A DNA stretch of 64,000 nucleotides from Thioclava sp. JE_KL1 (GTDB lineage: Bacteria > Pseudomonadota > Alphaproteobacteria > Rhodobacterales > Rhodobacteraceae): assembly GCF_009296265.1 (NCBI RefSeq), contig NZ_WBJS01000001.1:372001-436000 (forward strand). The letters are read 5' to 3'. Below, piece by piece: positions 35,041 to 43,872 of the stretch. Within the stretch, counting starts at the first letter, position 1, and each line of letters begins with the position of its first letter. The notes beneath the pieces are model-generated. The model made no database searches and was not told where the DNA came from. It saw only the letters and a program-made list of their open reading frames with translations. A program made the position numbers and the translations under genes.

Positions 35041-36062
35041 TGAGACCTTTCGACTATCTTCGCGCAAACGCACTCGATGACGCGGCCTCCAAGGCGGGTG
35101 ACGGCGCGCAGTTCATCGCGGGCGGGACCAACCTGCTGGACCTGATGAAACTGCAGGTGATGACCCCCGAGACGGTCATCGACATCAACGCTATCGACGG
35201 GCTGGACAAGATCGAGCCGCATGAGGGTGGGCTGAAGATCGGCACGCTGGTGCGCAATGCCGACCTTGCCGCCGATCCGCAGGTGCGCCGCGCCTATCCG
35301 GTTCTGTCGCGCGCTCTGCTGGCGGGCGCATCGGGCCAGATCCGCAACAAGGCGACCACGGGCGGCAACCTGCTGCAACGCACGCGCTGCCCGTATTTCT
35401 ACGACCCGGCGATGGCCTGCAACAAGCGCGACCCCGGCGCGGGCTGTGCCGCCAAGGGCGGTATCAGCCGCATGCTCGCAATCCTGGGCACCTCGGCCGC
35501 CTGCAGTGCCGCGCACCCCTCCGATATGGCGGTGGCGATGCGCGCGCTCGATGCGCAGGTGGAAATCCGTGGCACCGATGGAGCAACCCGCACCGTGGCG
35601 ATGGACGAACTCTATCAGCTGCCCGGCGAAACGCCGGAAGTGGAGACGAGCCTGAAGCCGGGCGAGATCATCACCGCGGTGATCCTCCCTGCCCCGCAGG
35701 CGAACGCCACGCAAAGCTATCGCAAGATCCGCGACCGGGCGTCTTACGCCTTCGCGCTCGTCTCGGTCGCTGCCGTGGTCGAGATGGAGGGCGAAACGAT
35801 CAAGACCGCCTCGCTCGCCTTCGGTGGCATCGGCGCGCGCCCTTGGGCGGATGCGCAAGTCAATGCGATGCTCGAAGGCGAAACCCCGTCGGAGGAACTG
35901 TTCGGCAAGGCCGCCGATACTCTTCTGGCCGAAGCGGTCACCGACGAGGGCAACGATTTCAAACGCGAAATGACCCGCCGCGCACTGATCGCGGTGATGC
36001 GCGAGGCGACGGGCATGGCCCCGGCCTCGACCGGAACGGACAAGGTGGAGGCGCTGGCATGA
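35040..36062 (+). CDS. paoB: Aldehyde oxidoreductase FAD-binding subunit (PaoB-like)
   Basis: The 340-residue FAD subunit begins MRPFDYLRA and has the flavin-binding segments [11 protein letters not shown] (about 27-37) and [17 protein letters not shown] near 107-123. A Cys-containing insert, [10 protein letters not shown] near 129-138, matches the extra [4Fe-4S] cluster of PaoB-type subunits and sets it apart from most xanthine-dehydrogenase FAD subunits. The ATG overlaps the paoA stop by one base (TAATG). Confidence 0.92.
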   Translation: MRPFDYLRANALDDAASKAGDGAQFIAGGTNLLDLMKLQVMTPETVIDINAIDGLDKIEPHEGGLKIGTLVRNADLAADPQVRRAYPVLSRALLAGASGQIRNKATTGGNLLQRTRCPYFYDPAMACNKRDPGAGCAAKGGISRMLAILGTSAACSAAHPSDMAVAMRALDAQVEIRGTDGATRTVAMDELYQLPGETPEVETSLKPGEIITAVILPAPQANATQSYRKIRDRASYAFALVSVAAVVEMEGETIKTASLAFGGIGARPWADAQVNAMLEGETPSEELFGKAADTLLAEAVTDEGNDFKREMTRRALIAVMREATGMAPASTGTDKVEALA

Positions 36063-38254
36063 GCGACACGTTCACGATGGATGAAGCGCAGCCGCGGCTG
36101 CTCGACGAAACCAAACAGGGTCTGGTGGGCGCGCCGCTCGACCGTCCCGAGGGCAAGCTGAAAGTGACCGGCACCGCGACCTATGCGGCCGAATTCAAGC
36201 CCGAAGGCATGGTGCATGGCGTGATGCTGCGCGCTACGATCACGCGCGGCAAGGTCACCGGCTTTGATGAGACGGAGGCGAAGAAGCTCCCCGGCTATCT
36301 GGGCCTGTTCCACGGCCCGGAATTCGTGCGCAACCCGGCGCAGGGCATGGCAGGCGCCGCGCCGGTGCAGCCCGGCGACCGCGTCGATTATCACGGTCAG
36401 CCCATCGGGCTCGTGGTCGCGGAAAGTTTCGAGACCGCGCGCGACGCCGCCGCCCGGATCAAGATCAGCTACGAGCAGAACCCCGGCGCGCCGGTCGATC
36501 CGGCAGGCGTGGAGCTCGAGCTGAACGAAGATCGCGAAAGCATCCAGGGCGATCTCGACGCCGCGATGGAGAAGGCCGCGCAATCGGTCGATCTCGAATA
36601 CATCACCGCCGGTCACGTCGCTGCGGCGATGGAACCCCATGCGGGTATCGCCGAGTGGAAGGACGGTCGCCTCGTTCTACATGGCTCGCTGCAAATGGTC
36701 CGTTTCAACAAAGAGGAGTTGGCCGATGCGGTTGGCATCGAGTCCGACAAGGTCCATATCCTCGCGCCCTATGTGGGCGGCGGGTTCGGCTCCAAGCTGG
36801 GCATTTCCTCCGAGCATGTCGCGGCGGCGCTTGCCGCGCGCGAACTCGACCGTCCGGTGCGTATCGTGCTGAGCCGTCAGACCGTCTTCGATGCCGTGCT
36901 GCGCCGCACCGAGACGTGGCAGCGCCTGCGCCTTGCGGCGGACGCGAGCGGCAAGCTGACCGGGATCGGCCATGAGGACCGCGTGTCCAATCTCGAAGAG
37001 GAAGCCTTCTCCGAACCGGTCAACGCCGCGAGCCGCTTCATGTATGGCGCACCCAACCGGGTCATGCGTCAACATATCTCGCGCAATCACCGCACGCCTA
37101 CGGGTTCGGTCCGCGCGCCGGGCGAGGCGGTTGGCACCTTCGCGCTGGAAACCGCGATGGATGAGCTGGCCGAGAAGCTGGGCCTCTGCCCGGTGGAACT
37201 GCGCCTGCGCAACATCCCCGAAAAGCACCCCGACACCGGTCAGGCCTACTCGGCCCGCGCTCTGGAAGACAGCCTGCGCGAAGGCGCGAAACGCTTCGGC
37301 TGGGATCAACGCCCCGAGACCGGAACGCGTCGCGAAGGCGAATGGCTGATCGGCATGGGCGTCGCGGCTGCGGGGCGGGCGAACTTCCTCGTGCCGTCGG
37401 CGGCGCGCGTCACGCTCAGCGCGGATGGCGCTCTGGTCGAGACCGACATGACCGATATCGGCACCGGCAGCTACGCGATCCTCGGCCAGATCGCGGGCGA
37501 GATGCTGGGCCTGCCGATCGACAAGGTTTCGGTCCATCTGGCCGATAGCGACCTGCCGGGGGCCTCCGGGTCCGGTGGCTCCTTCGGGGCGTCGTCGTCG
37601 GGCTCCTCGGTGTTCCTCGCCGCACGCAAGATCCGCGAGCAGCTTGCCGACAAGCTCGGCTGCAAGTTCGAAGAGTTGAGCCTTGGCAATGGCGAGGTTT
37701 CGGGCGGCGGCAAGACCGCGAAACTGGTCGATTTGCTGAGCGATCCGATCAGCGCCGAGGGCAAGATCGAAGGCGGCAAAACCGCCAAGAGCCATTTCTC
37801 TGCGGGCTTCGGCGCGCATTTCGCCGAAGTCGCGGTGAACGAGGTCTCGGGCGAGGTGCGCGTGCGCCGGATGCTCGGCGTTCTCGGCATCGGCCGCGTG
37901 CTCAACGAGAAGACCGCGCGCAGCCAGGCCGTCGGCGGCATGGTCTGGGGCGTCGGCTCTGCACTGCACGAAGAGCTTGGCCACGATCCGCGGACCGGCC
38001 ATATCGTCACGCGCAATCTGGCGAATTATCACGTCCCGTCGCACGCGGATATCCCGCGCGAGATGGAGGTGGTCTTCCTGCCCGAGCGCGATGACGAAGC
38101 CAACCCAATCCAATCCAAAGGCGTGGGCGAGCTTGGCATCTCGGGCGCAGGGGCTGCGGTGATCAACGCAATCCATAACGCGACGGGCGTGCGGCTATAC
38201 GACTATCCGGCCACGCCCGACAAAGTTCTCAAGGGGTTTGCCAATGGACGGTAG
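36059..38254 (+). CDS. paoC: Aldehyde oxidoreductase molybdenum-binding subunit (PaoC-like)
   Basis: The 731-residue catalytic subunit binds the molybdenum cofactor and oxidises aldehydes to carboxylic acids. It has the GTATYAAEF start motif near 38-46, a glycine-rich loop GGGFGSKLG near 240-248, and the catalytic Glu in [13 protein letters not shown] near 686-698. Length equals that of E. coli PaoC. The ATG at 36059 overlaps the paoB stop in an ATGA. Substrate preference, likely aromatic or aliphatic aldehydes, is inference from the family. Confidence 0.93.
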   Translation: MSDTFTMDEAQPRLLDETKQGLVGAPLDRPEGKLKVTGTATYAAEFKPEGMVHGVMLRATITRGKVTGFDETEAKKLPGYLGLFHGPEFVRNPAQGMAGAAPVQPGDRVDYHGQPIGLVVAESFETARDAAARIKISYEQNPGAPVDPAGVELELNEDRESIQGDLDAAMEKAAQSVDLEYITAGHVAAAMEPHAGIAEWKDGRLVLHGSLQMVRFNKEELADAVGIESDKVHILAPYVGGGFGSKLGISSEHVAAALAARELDRPVRIVLSRQTVFDAVLRRTETWQRLRLAADASGKLTGIGHEDRVSNLEEEAFSEPVNAASRFMYGAPNRVMRQHISRNHRTPTGSVRAPGEAVGTFALETAMDELAEKLGLCPVELRLRNIPEKHPDTGQAYSARALEDSLREGAKRFGWDQRPETGTRREGEWLIGMGVAAAGRANFLVPSAARVTLSADGALVETDMTDIGTGSYAILGQIAGEMLGLPIDKVSVHLADSDLPGASGSGGSFGASSSGSSVFLAARKIREQLADKLGCKFEELSLGNGEVSGGGKTAKLVDLLSDPISAEGKIEGGKTAKSHFSAGFGAHFAEVAVNEVSGEVRVRRMLGVLGIGRVLNEKTARSQAVGGMVWGVGSALHEELGHDPRTGHIVTRNLANYHVPSHADIPREMEVVFLPERDDEANPIQSKGVGELGISGAGAAVINAIHNATGVRLYDYPATPDKVLKGFANGR

Positions 38255-39161
38255 TCCGCTTCGCCAGCGTGCGCGTGTGGAGACCCGGTTGGGCATGGCG
38301 GAAATGCCACTGCCCGCGCCGGGACGGCTGGCCGCGCTGGCCATTCTTACACGGATCGAGGGGGCGGGGTACCGCCCCCTCGGTGCTGCGATGAGCCTTG
38401 ACGATCGGGGCGACATTCGCGGCCATCTCTCGGCGGGCTGCATCGATGCCGATATCGAACACCATCTGAACAAGGTCGCGCAGGACGGCTGCACCCGGCA
38501 TCTGCGCTACGGCGAGGGCTCGCCTTTTATCGACCTCGTTCTGCCTTGTGGCGGGGCGCTCGACATCACGGTGATCCCTGCCCCGCCCGTCGCCGATCAG
38601 GAGCGCATGGCCGAAGCGATTGACGCTCGGATGCCGCTGTCGCTGCACCTGTCGGGCACGCAGGGCACCCTGACACTCGAGCCCCAACCCGAGACCGATC
38701 TGAGCCTGCACCTCGTACCCGAGCCGCGTTTCGTGATCTTCGGCACCGGCGTCGAGGCGGAAACCTTTGCGCAGCTCGCCGCGGGCGCAGGCTATCAGGC
38801 CGATCTCATCATGCCCGATCCAGTAAGTCTGCCCGGCGTGACGAGCCACGAATTCCGGCGCAGCAATCCGCTTGGGGACATCACGCCCGACCCGCGCATG
38901 GCGGCGCTTTTGTTCTTCCACGATCACGACCGGGAAATCCCGATCCTCGCGCAGCTTCTGGAAAGCGACGCGTTCTTCATCGGCGCGCAGGGCAGCCGCC
39001 GCACGGCGCGCCAGCGCGCGGTGGCGCTGCGTCGCAAGGGGCTGTCGGAGGCCGCGATTTCGCGGCTGCGCGGCCCGGTCGGCCTGATCGAACAGGCACG
39101 CGAGCCGCGGCTCTTGGCGGTCTCGGTGCTGGCCGAAGTGCTGCAACTGGCGCAGGTCTGA
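38244..39161 (+). CDS. xdhC: XdhC-family molybdenum cofactor insertion chaperone
   Basis: The 306-residue protein has an N-terminal XdhC/CoxI domain containing GCIDADIEHHL near 70 and a C-terminal Rossmann-like domain starting at FVIFGTGVEAETFAQLA near 162. Members bind and sulfurate the molybdenum cofactor and insert it into xanthine-oxidase-family enzymes, the role of PaoD in E. coli. The ATG overlaps the end of paoC by 11 bases. It acts on PaoC, which is inferred from the operon. Confidence 0.9.
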   Translation: MDGSPLRQRARVETRLGMAEMPLPAPGRLAALAILTRIEGAGYRPLGAAMSLDDRGDIRGHLSAGCIDADIEHHLNKVAQDGCTRHLRYGEGSPFIDLVLPCGGALDITVIPAPPVADQERMAEAIDARMPLSLHLSGTQGTLTLEPQPETDLSLHLVPEPRFVIFGTGVEAETFAQLAAGAGYQADLIMPDPVSLPGVTSHEFRRSNPLGDITPDPRMAALLFFHDHDREIPILAQLLESDAFFIGAQGSRRTARQRAVALRRKGLSEAAISRLRGPVGLIEQAREPRLLAVSVLAEVLQLAQV

Positions 39162-39164
39162 GAC

Positions 39165-39737
39165 TTGGCGCGCAAGATCATGGGCGTGGTCCTGGCGGCA
39201 GGCGCGTCGCGGCGCTTCGGCGCGCGGGATAAGCTGGCCGCGCGCGCGGACGGAGAGGCTGCGCTTGTGCTGCGGTCCGCGAAGACGCTCCGGGGTCTCG
39301 GGCTTTATAAACGCGCCGCGATCACCCGCAGCCCCCGGCTTCCCAAAGAGCTGCGTGGCGCGGGGCTCGACTTTCTCTGCATCGGAGCGGGTCGCGCCCA
39401 GAGCGCGAGCCTGCACCGCGCGATCCACGCCGCTCAAGCCAGTGGCGCGAGCCATCTGCTGATTGTTCTCGGCGATATGCCCGAGGTCTCTCGCACGCAT
39501 CTACGCCAGCTTCTCAGGACACCCGGCCCCCACCCGATGATGGCGACCTCGGACGGTCGCCTCGCGCCGCCAGCGCTGATCCCGCGCAGGCTGTTCGGCG
39601 CGGCTCTGCGGCTGACGGGCGACCGGGGCGCCGGGGCTTTGCTGCGTCGCACGCCTGATCTGCGGCGGGTGCCGCTGCCACCTGGAACCCTCCGCGATAT
39701 CGACCGACCCGAGGATTTTCACAACGCCCCACAATAG
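39165..39737 (+). CDS. mocA: Molybdenum cofactor nucleotidyltransferase (MocA-like NTP transferase)
   Basis: The 190-residue protein has the NTP-transferase loop VLAAGASRRFGARDKL (about 8-23) and a metal-binding GDMP motif near 103-106, as in MocA and related MoCo cytidylyl or guanylyl transferases. With paoABC and xdhC it would make the dinucleotide form of the cofactor for PaoC. The start is TTG at 39165, three bases after xdhC; an ATG at 39180 is possible because neither has a strong ribosome site. The central part lacks some residues found in typical MocA, so another nucleotide specificity is possible. Confidence 0.8.
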   Translation: MARKIMGVVLAAGASRRFGARDKLAARADGEAALVLRSAKTLRGLGLYKRAAITRSPRLPKELRGAGLDFLCIGAGRAQSASLHRAIHAAQASGASHLLIVLGDMPEVSRTHLRQLLRTPGPHPMMATSDGRLAPPALIPRRLFGAALRLTGDRGAGALLRRTPDLRRVPLPPGTLRDIDRPEDFHNAPQ

Positions 39738-39749
39738 GCGCGCGGAACG

Positions 39750-39775
39750 GGAACTGCGCCGATACGCCCGGCGTT
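39750..39775 (+). promoter_or_regulatory. Candidate EcfG-type promoter of topoisomerase IB
   Basis: GGAAC (39750-39754), 17 nt, CGTT (39772-39775), an exact match to the general-stress consensus. The predicted start would fall almost on the ATG at 39784, giving a leaderless or near-leaderless message. Confidence 0.5.
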
Positions 39776-39783
39776 TTCGCTCC

Positions 39784-40788
39784 ATGAAAGACCTGCCCGA
39801 TCTCGTCTACTATCCCGATGACCGACCCGGCATCACGCGCAGGCGTTGCGGGCGCGGGTTTTCCTATGTGGCCCCTGACGGGACGACCATCGCGCGCGGC
39901 ACAGAGCGCAAACGGATCGAGGCACTGGCCGTGCCGCCCGCCTATGAAGATGTCTGGATTTGCCCGCGGCAGAACGGCCATCTGCAGGCGACGGGCCGCG
40001 ACGCGCGGGCGCGCAAGCAATATCGCTACCATCCCGACTGGACCGAGTTTCGGTCGCAGAGGAAGTTCAACCGGCTCGCGGAATTCGGCACCGTCCTGCC
40101 GCGTCTGCGCCGGGCGATCCTGAGCGATCTGCGCGGCCATGATCCCGGGGATCGGGCCTTCGCGCTGGCCGCAGTTCTGGCTCTGCTGGACCGCGCCGCG
40201 ATCCGCGTCGGCAATGCCGATTACGCTCGCGAGAACCGCAGCTTCGGCGCGACCACGCTGCGCGGCGCGCATATGACGCTCGACGGCGGCACGCTGCGGC
40301 TGGCCTTCACCGGCAAGGGCGGCACGAAGATCGAAAGCGAGCTGCGCGACAGGACGTTGGAGCGCGCGCTGACGCAGCTCGACGATCTGCCCGGGGCAGA
40401 GCTGATCACATGGATCGACGAGGATGGCGACCCGCATTCGGTACGCTCGGAGGAGGTAAACGCCTTCCTCGCCGACCGTACCGGCGCCGAGGGGCTGACC
40501 GCTAAGACCTTCCGCACGTGGAACGGATCGGCGGCAGCCTTGGAGGCCGCGCTGCGTCAGGCGGATGACGGGCGGGTGACGATCAAGGCGATGGCAGAGG
40601 CCGCCTCTGAGCGACTGCACAACACGCCCACGATCGCGCGCAACTCCTACATCCACCCGCAGGTGATCGCGCTGAGCGAGGCGGAGCCGGAAGCGCTTGT
40701 CGCTCTTGCGCAAACTGCGCCTGCGGTCGACGGGCTGCGCAAGGTCGAGGCGCAACTTCTGCACCTTCTCGACGGCGGCATGCGCTGA
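39784..40788 (+). CDS. Bacterial DNA topoisomerase IB
   Basis: The 334-residue enzyme is of the poxvirus-like bacterial Top1B family, which relaxes supercoils by a transient 3'-phosphotyrosyl link. It contains GITRRRCGRGFSYV near 16-29, the catalytic-domain segment RVGNADYARENRSFGATTLR near 140-159, KTFRTWNGS near 240, and the nucleophile Tyr289 in RNSYIHP. Length fits the family. It stands between the mocA gene and the fasciclin gene in its own transcription unit and carries a stress-type promoter candidate. Confidence 0.94.
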   Translation: MKDLPDLVYYPDDRPGITRRRCGRGFSYVAPDGTTIARGTERKRIEALAVPPAYEDVWICPRQNGHLQATGRDARARKQYRYHPDWTEFRSQRKFNRLAEFGTVLPRLRRAILSDLRGHDPGDRAFALAAVLALLDRAAIRVGNADYARENRSFGATTLRGAHMTLDGGTLRLAFTGKGGTKIESELRDRTLERALTQLDDLPGAELITWIDEDGDPHSVRSEEVNAFLADRTGAEGLTAKTFRTWNGSAAALEAALRQADDGRVTIKAMAEAASERLHNTPTIARNSYIHPQVIALSEAEPEALVALAQTAPAVDGLRKVEAQLLHLLDGGMR

Positions 40789-40839
40789 GCGCGCCGCTCA
40801 CGCAACCTCACATTGAAGCGCGAAATCGCGAGCCGCGCG

Positions 40840-40866
40840 TGATCCGCATCGCCATATCTCCCGTAT
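40840..40866 (+). promoter_or_regulatory. Candidate group-IV (RpoE/ChrR-like) promoter of the fasciclin gene
   Basis: TGATCC at 40840-40845 matches the -35 of the Rhodobacter sigma-E consensus TGATCC-N18-TAA. After 18 nt the sequence is TAT, a partial -10 only. The ATG follows 55 bases on. Confidence 0.3.
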
Positions 40867-40921
40867 CCCCTGCACGATCCACCACCGGATCTGCCCACGA
40901 TCCAACACAGGGAGAAAGAGA

Positions 40922-41410
40922 ATGCTGAGAAGAACCTTCATGGCCGCAGTGCTCGCCGGTACCGCACTCGTTTCCGCCCCCGCCCATGCCGACAATCATG
41001 GCGGAATGGATATCGTCGACACCGCCGTGAACGCTGGCAGCTTCGAGACGCTCGTGGCCGCGGTGCAGGCCGCCGGTCTCGTCGAGACGCTCAAGGGCGA
41101 AGGCCCCTTCACCGTCTTCGCCCCCACGGACGAGGCCTTTGCAGCCCTGCCCGAAGGCACTGTCGACGACCTGCTCAAACCCGAGAACAAGGACAAGCTG
41201 ACGTCGATCCTCACCTATCACGTCGTGCCCGGCAAAGTGATGTCCGGCGATCTGAGCGACGGGATGATGGCCAAGACCGTGCAGGGCTCGGAAGTCATGG
41301 TGAAAACCGACCCCGCCGTGATGGTCGATGAAGCCAGCGTCACGCAGGCCGATATCGAAGCCAGCAACGGCGTGATCCACGTGATCGACAAGGTGATCAT
41401 GCCCAAGTGA
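40922..41410 (+). CDS. Secreted fasciclin (FAS1) domain protein
   Basis: The 162-residue protein has a Sec signal (about 1-23, APAHAD) and one FAS1 domain. The H1-type motif [15 protein letters not shown] is near 62-76 and the YH motif YHVVPGKVM near 99-107, closing with [16 protein letters not shown]1 domains mediate adhesion or surface binding; its partner is unknown. GGGAGAAAGAG precedes the ATG. Curiously, the 13 bases around the stop codon (CCCAAGTGACGGG, 41402-41414) are repeated 26 bases downstream at 41428-41440. Confidence 0.92.
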   Translation: MLRRTFMAAVLAGTALVSAPAHADNHGGMDIVDTAVNAGSFETLVAAVQAAGLVETLKGEGPFTVFAPTDEAFAALPEGTVDDLLKPENKDKLTSILTYHVVPGKVMSGDLSDGMMAKTVQGSEVMVKTDPAVMVDEASVTQADIEASNGVIHVIDKVIMPK

Positions 41411-41471
41411 CGGGCTTGAGTAAAAGCCCCAAGTGACGGGGAGGTTTGCCGGAAGGTCCCCCTCACGGCAG

Positions 41472-41522
41472 ACCGCTCCCGGGCCGTTCGCGCAGCTTCG
41501 GATGCGCGGGCGGTTTCTTTTT
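41472..41522. terminator. Probable terminator between the fasciclin and PIG-L-like genes
   Basis: A long imperfect stem starting ACCGC and ending GCGGT encloses CGCGCA / TGCGCG (41489-41494 and 41503-41508), followed by TTTCTTTTT on the plus strand. It can end transcription from the fasciclin side; the PIG-L-like gene is convergent. Confidence 0.6.
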
Positions 41523-41556
41523 GGGACTGTCCGCGGGGCGCGCAGATCGGGGCGGG

Positions 41557-42063
41557 TCAGGCGTAAGAGCTCAGAAGGGTGCCGCTCCCGCTCGGATCGC
41601 CACCGCCGGGTACGATCTCGCTCTGGCTCGGCAGGTCATCTTCATGAATGACCGGCGCATCGGTCATCCGCGACAGGTTCTGCGCGATCGCCTCGATTGC
41701 GCTGTGGCACGCGTGATCGCCATTGTGCTTGGGCACAAAGATCCGCGTCAGATTGTGCGCCTGCATGATGTAGGACAGCACATGCGCGATCGAACCATGC
41801 TCCTCGGGATCGGACAGCGCCCCATCTTCATAGGTCAGGAACGACGCACAGATCGGCGTCGCGCCACAGGCACCGAGCCGGGCGATCAGCGCGCCACGCC
41901 CGCCGCCTTCCTGAGACAGGCAAACGATATGGGCACGGTCGCCCTTGAGAGCCTCGATGAACGCCCCATGGCAATCGAGATCGCAATTTCCGGGGTGGAG
42001 CATCAGAACGAGCGCGCCCTCCTCTGACGCGGTCGGCTCCATATTTCTAGACATCATGGTCAT
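41557..42063 (-). CDS. Truncated, possibly inactive PIG-L/LmbE-like protein
   Basis: The 168-residue protein follows otsA by one base. Its layout recalls PIG-L (LmbE) deacetylases: a beta-strand leading into HPGNCDLDCHG (about 23-33), a second strand IVCLSQEGGG (about 46-55), FLTYEDGALSD near 75-85, and a late HNGDHACHSAIEAI near 112-125. In active members the first motif reads HPDDE and supplies metal-binding Asp residues; here both Asp are replaced by Gly and Asn. Only the His residues remain, so catalysis is doubtful. An AGGAGG box precedes the ATG at 42063. Identification by pattern only. Confidence 0.55.
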   Translation of the reverse strand: MTMMSRNMEPTASEEGALVLMLHPGNCDLDCHGAFIEALKGDRAHIVCLSQEGGGRGALIARLGACGATPICASFLTYEDGALSDPEEHGSIAHVLSYIMQAHNLTRIFVPKHNGDHACHSAIEAIAQNLSRMTDAPVIHEDDLPSQSEIVPGGGDPSGSGTLLSSYA

Positions 42064-42064
42064 A

Positions 42065-43513
42065 TCAGACCTCCTCCTTTGAAATAGAGCGATGCGCGCC
42101 GGGGTCGAATTCCCGGCCCTCTTCGCCGCGAAGCCATTCGGCGGCGCGTCCGGTAATGCGCAAAGCGGGTGTGCAGGCGGCGAGCTGATCGAGGAAGCTG
42201 CGCGCCCAGGCGCCGGTATCGGTCGCCTCCACCACCTTCAGGCAGGCGGCGTGGCGCGCCTGACGTTCCTTCAGCGGCATCGTCAGAGCGCGACGGATCG
42301 CCGTGGCGGTCTCGTCGACGTCATGCGGATTGACCAGCAACGCCTCGGTCATGTCCTCGGCGGCGCCCGCGAAGCGCGACAGCACCAGCACGCCCGGATC
42401 GTCCGGGTCCTGAGCGGCGACATATTCCTTCGCCACGAGGTTCATCCCATCGGCAAGCGGGGTCACAAGTGCCGCCCGTGCGCCGCGCAGCAGCCCCGCG
42501 ATCTCATCGCGCGGCACCGGACGGTGCAGGAAGCGGATCGGCGCCCAATGGACCTCGCCGAAGCGCCCGTTCACCTGCCCCGCGATCTGCTGCAGATCGG
42601 CGGTGATCTCCTGATAGGCCCGCACGCTTTCGCGCGAGGGTGGCGCGATCTGCACCAGCGAGGCGCGCGGCCCCGTGTCGTAGGTCTCCAGATAGCGCTC
42701 GAACGCGCGAAAGCGTTGCGGCAAGCCCTTGGAGTAGTCGAGCCGGTCGACGCCGATGACATAGGCGTCTCCGAACAATTCGTGCGCGGGCGGCGGCGCG
42801 CAGTCCTGCGCCGCCCGGGCGAAGCTCTCAGCTGAAATGCCAATCGGGAAAGACCGGACGGACACCTCCTGCGCGCCGAATTTGATCGCGCCGTTGGGCA
42901 GCATTTCTGCCCGTGGGTCGGCGCGGAACATCTCGAGGCATCGCGCCACGTCAGCCCGCGTCTGCAGGCCGACCAGGTCGTAATGCGCCAGCCACCGCGC
43001 GAAGGCGGGCGGGTCGGGCAACACATCGAGATCGGTGATGTTGGGGAAAGGAATATGCAGGAAGAAGCCGATGCGGTTGGTCACCCCCAACCTGCGCAGC
43101 TCCTCCGCCAGCGGGAAGAAATGGTAGTCGTGAATCCAGATGTGGTCTTCCCGCGAGATCACCTCGGCCATCTGCTCCGCGATCCGGCGGTTCACGCGCA
43201 GGTAGCCTTCGTCGAAGCTGCGATTGATCTCGACCAGATCGGTGCGGTGATGCGCGATCGGCCAGAGCACGGAATTGGCGAAGCCCAGGTAATAGGCCGC
43301 GCGGTCTTCCTCGGTCAGACGGAAGGCGAGCTTGTCATATTGCGTCCCGCCCATATCGATGAGAGCGGACTCTTCCGGGCCCGTCTCGGGATGCGCACCG
43401 ATCCAGATGCCGCCTTTCTCACGCAGCGCCTCGTGGAGCGCCACCACGAGCCCGCCCGAGGGCGTGGCCTCGGAAGGGATACGGTTGGACACGACGATGA
43501 GGCGGGCGGACAT
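42065..43513 (-). CDS. otsA: Alpha,alpha-trehalose-phosphate synthase (OtsA)
   Basis: The 482-residue GT20 enzyme couples UDP-glucose (or another NDP-glucose) with glucose 6-phosphate to trehalose 6-phosphate, the first step of the osmoprotectant trehalose. Motifs are SNRIP (about 7-11), HDYHFFPLAEELRR near 125-138, GVDRLDYSKGLPQR near 235-248 and DGMNLVAKEY near 336-345. The ATG at 43513 has GGAGG 11 bases upstream. The longer frame start at 43597 would run into the promoter box. otsB is not adjacent; the phosphatase is elsewhere or replaced. A glucosylglycerol-phosphate synthase role is a less likely alternative. Confidence 0.9.
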   Translation of the reverse strand: MSARLIVVSNRIPSEATPSGGLVVALHEALREKGGIWIGAHPETGPEESALIDMGGTQYDKLAFRLTEEDRAAYYLGFANSVLWPIAHHRTDLVEINRSFDEGYLRVNRRIAEQMAEVISREDHIWIHDYHFFPLAEELRRLGVTNRIGFFLHIPFPNITDLDVLPDPPAFARWLAHYDLVGLQTRADVARCLEMFRADPRAEMLPNGAIKFGAQEVSVRSFPIGISAESFARAAQDCAPPPAHELFGDAYVIGVDRLDYSKGLPQRFRAFERYLETYDTGPRASLVQIAPPSRESVRAYQEITADLQQIAGQVNGRFGEVHWAPIRFLHRPVPRDEIAGLLRGARAALVTPLADGMNLVAKEYVAAQDPDDPGVLVLSRFAGAAEDMTEALLVNPHDVDETATAIRRALTMPLKERQARHAACLKVVEATDTGAWARSFLDQLAACTPALRITGRAAEWLRGEEGREFDPGAHRSISKEEV

Positions 43514-43580
43514 GACGAAAGAGACCTCCGAAATTGGGCGGCTGAATGGGTTTGTCCCTGTTGGGATATATCGCCCGAGC

Positions 43581-43606
43581 AACTCCTCCTTACGCATGGC
43601 AGTTCC
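43581..43606 (-). promoter_or_regulatory. Candidate EcfG-type promoter of otsA
   Basis: On the minus strand GGAAC (43606-43602), 17 nt, AGTT (43584-43581). The -10 deviates at one base from CGTT. The implied leader before the ATG at 43513 is about 60 bases. otsA genes are frequent members of alphaproteobacterial general-stress regulons. Confidence 0.45.
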
Positions 43607-43810
43607 TCTCTCTGAGGGCGAAAACGGCCTCTCAGCCGAAAAAAGTTCATATCTTTAACATAAGACAATCAACCGGCTCACCGGGATGCATTTTTTTACA
43701 CATTTTCAATCTCTTCCGCGATGTTTTGTGACATCTCTCCCAGCTCGCGCGCTTACGGCGCCGGACACATGGCGGGTGACAATTTCTCCGCCGCGACGCG
43801 CTTTGGGCAC

Positions 43811-43835
43811 GGAACCACGGCGCGGGCGACAGGTT
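43811..43835 (+). promoter_or_regulatory. Candidate EcfG-type promoter of the AI-2E gene
   Basis: GGAAC (43811-43815), 16 nt, GGTT (43832-43835), one base from CGTT. It lies 37 bases before the ATG at 43873 and is divergent to the otsA box. Confidence 0.4.
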
Positions 43836-43872
43836 GGCCTGTCACACGACACAAGCCGAGACGGAGAGCACC

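Larger units (their letters stand above)
43514..43872. other. Divergent regulatory gap between otsA and the AI-2E gene
   Basis: 359 bases with no gene. It contains two stress-type promoter candidates pointing outward (43606-43581 minus, 43811-43835 plus) and an AT-richer stretch in the middle (about 43640-43735) with several runs of T and A. Confidence 0.65.
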
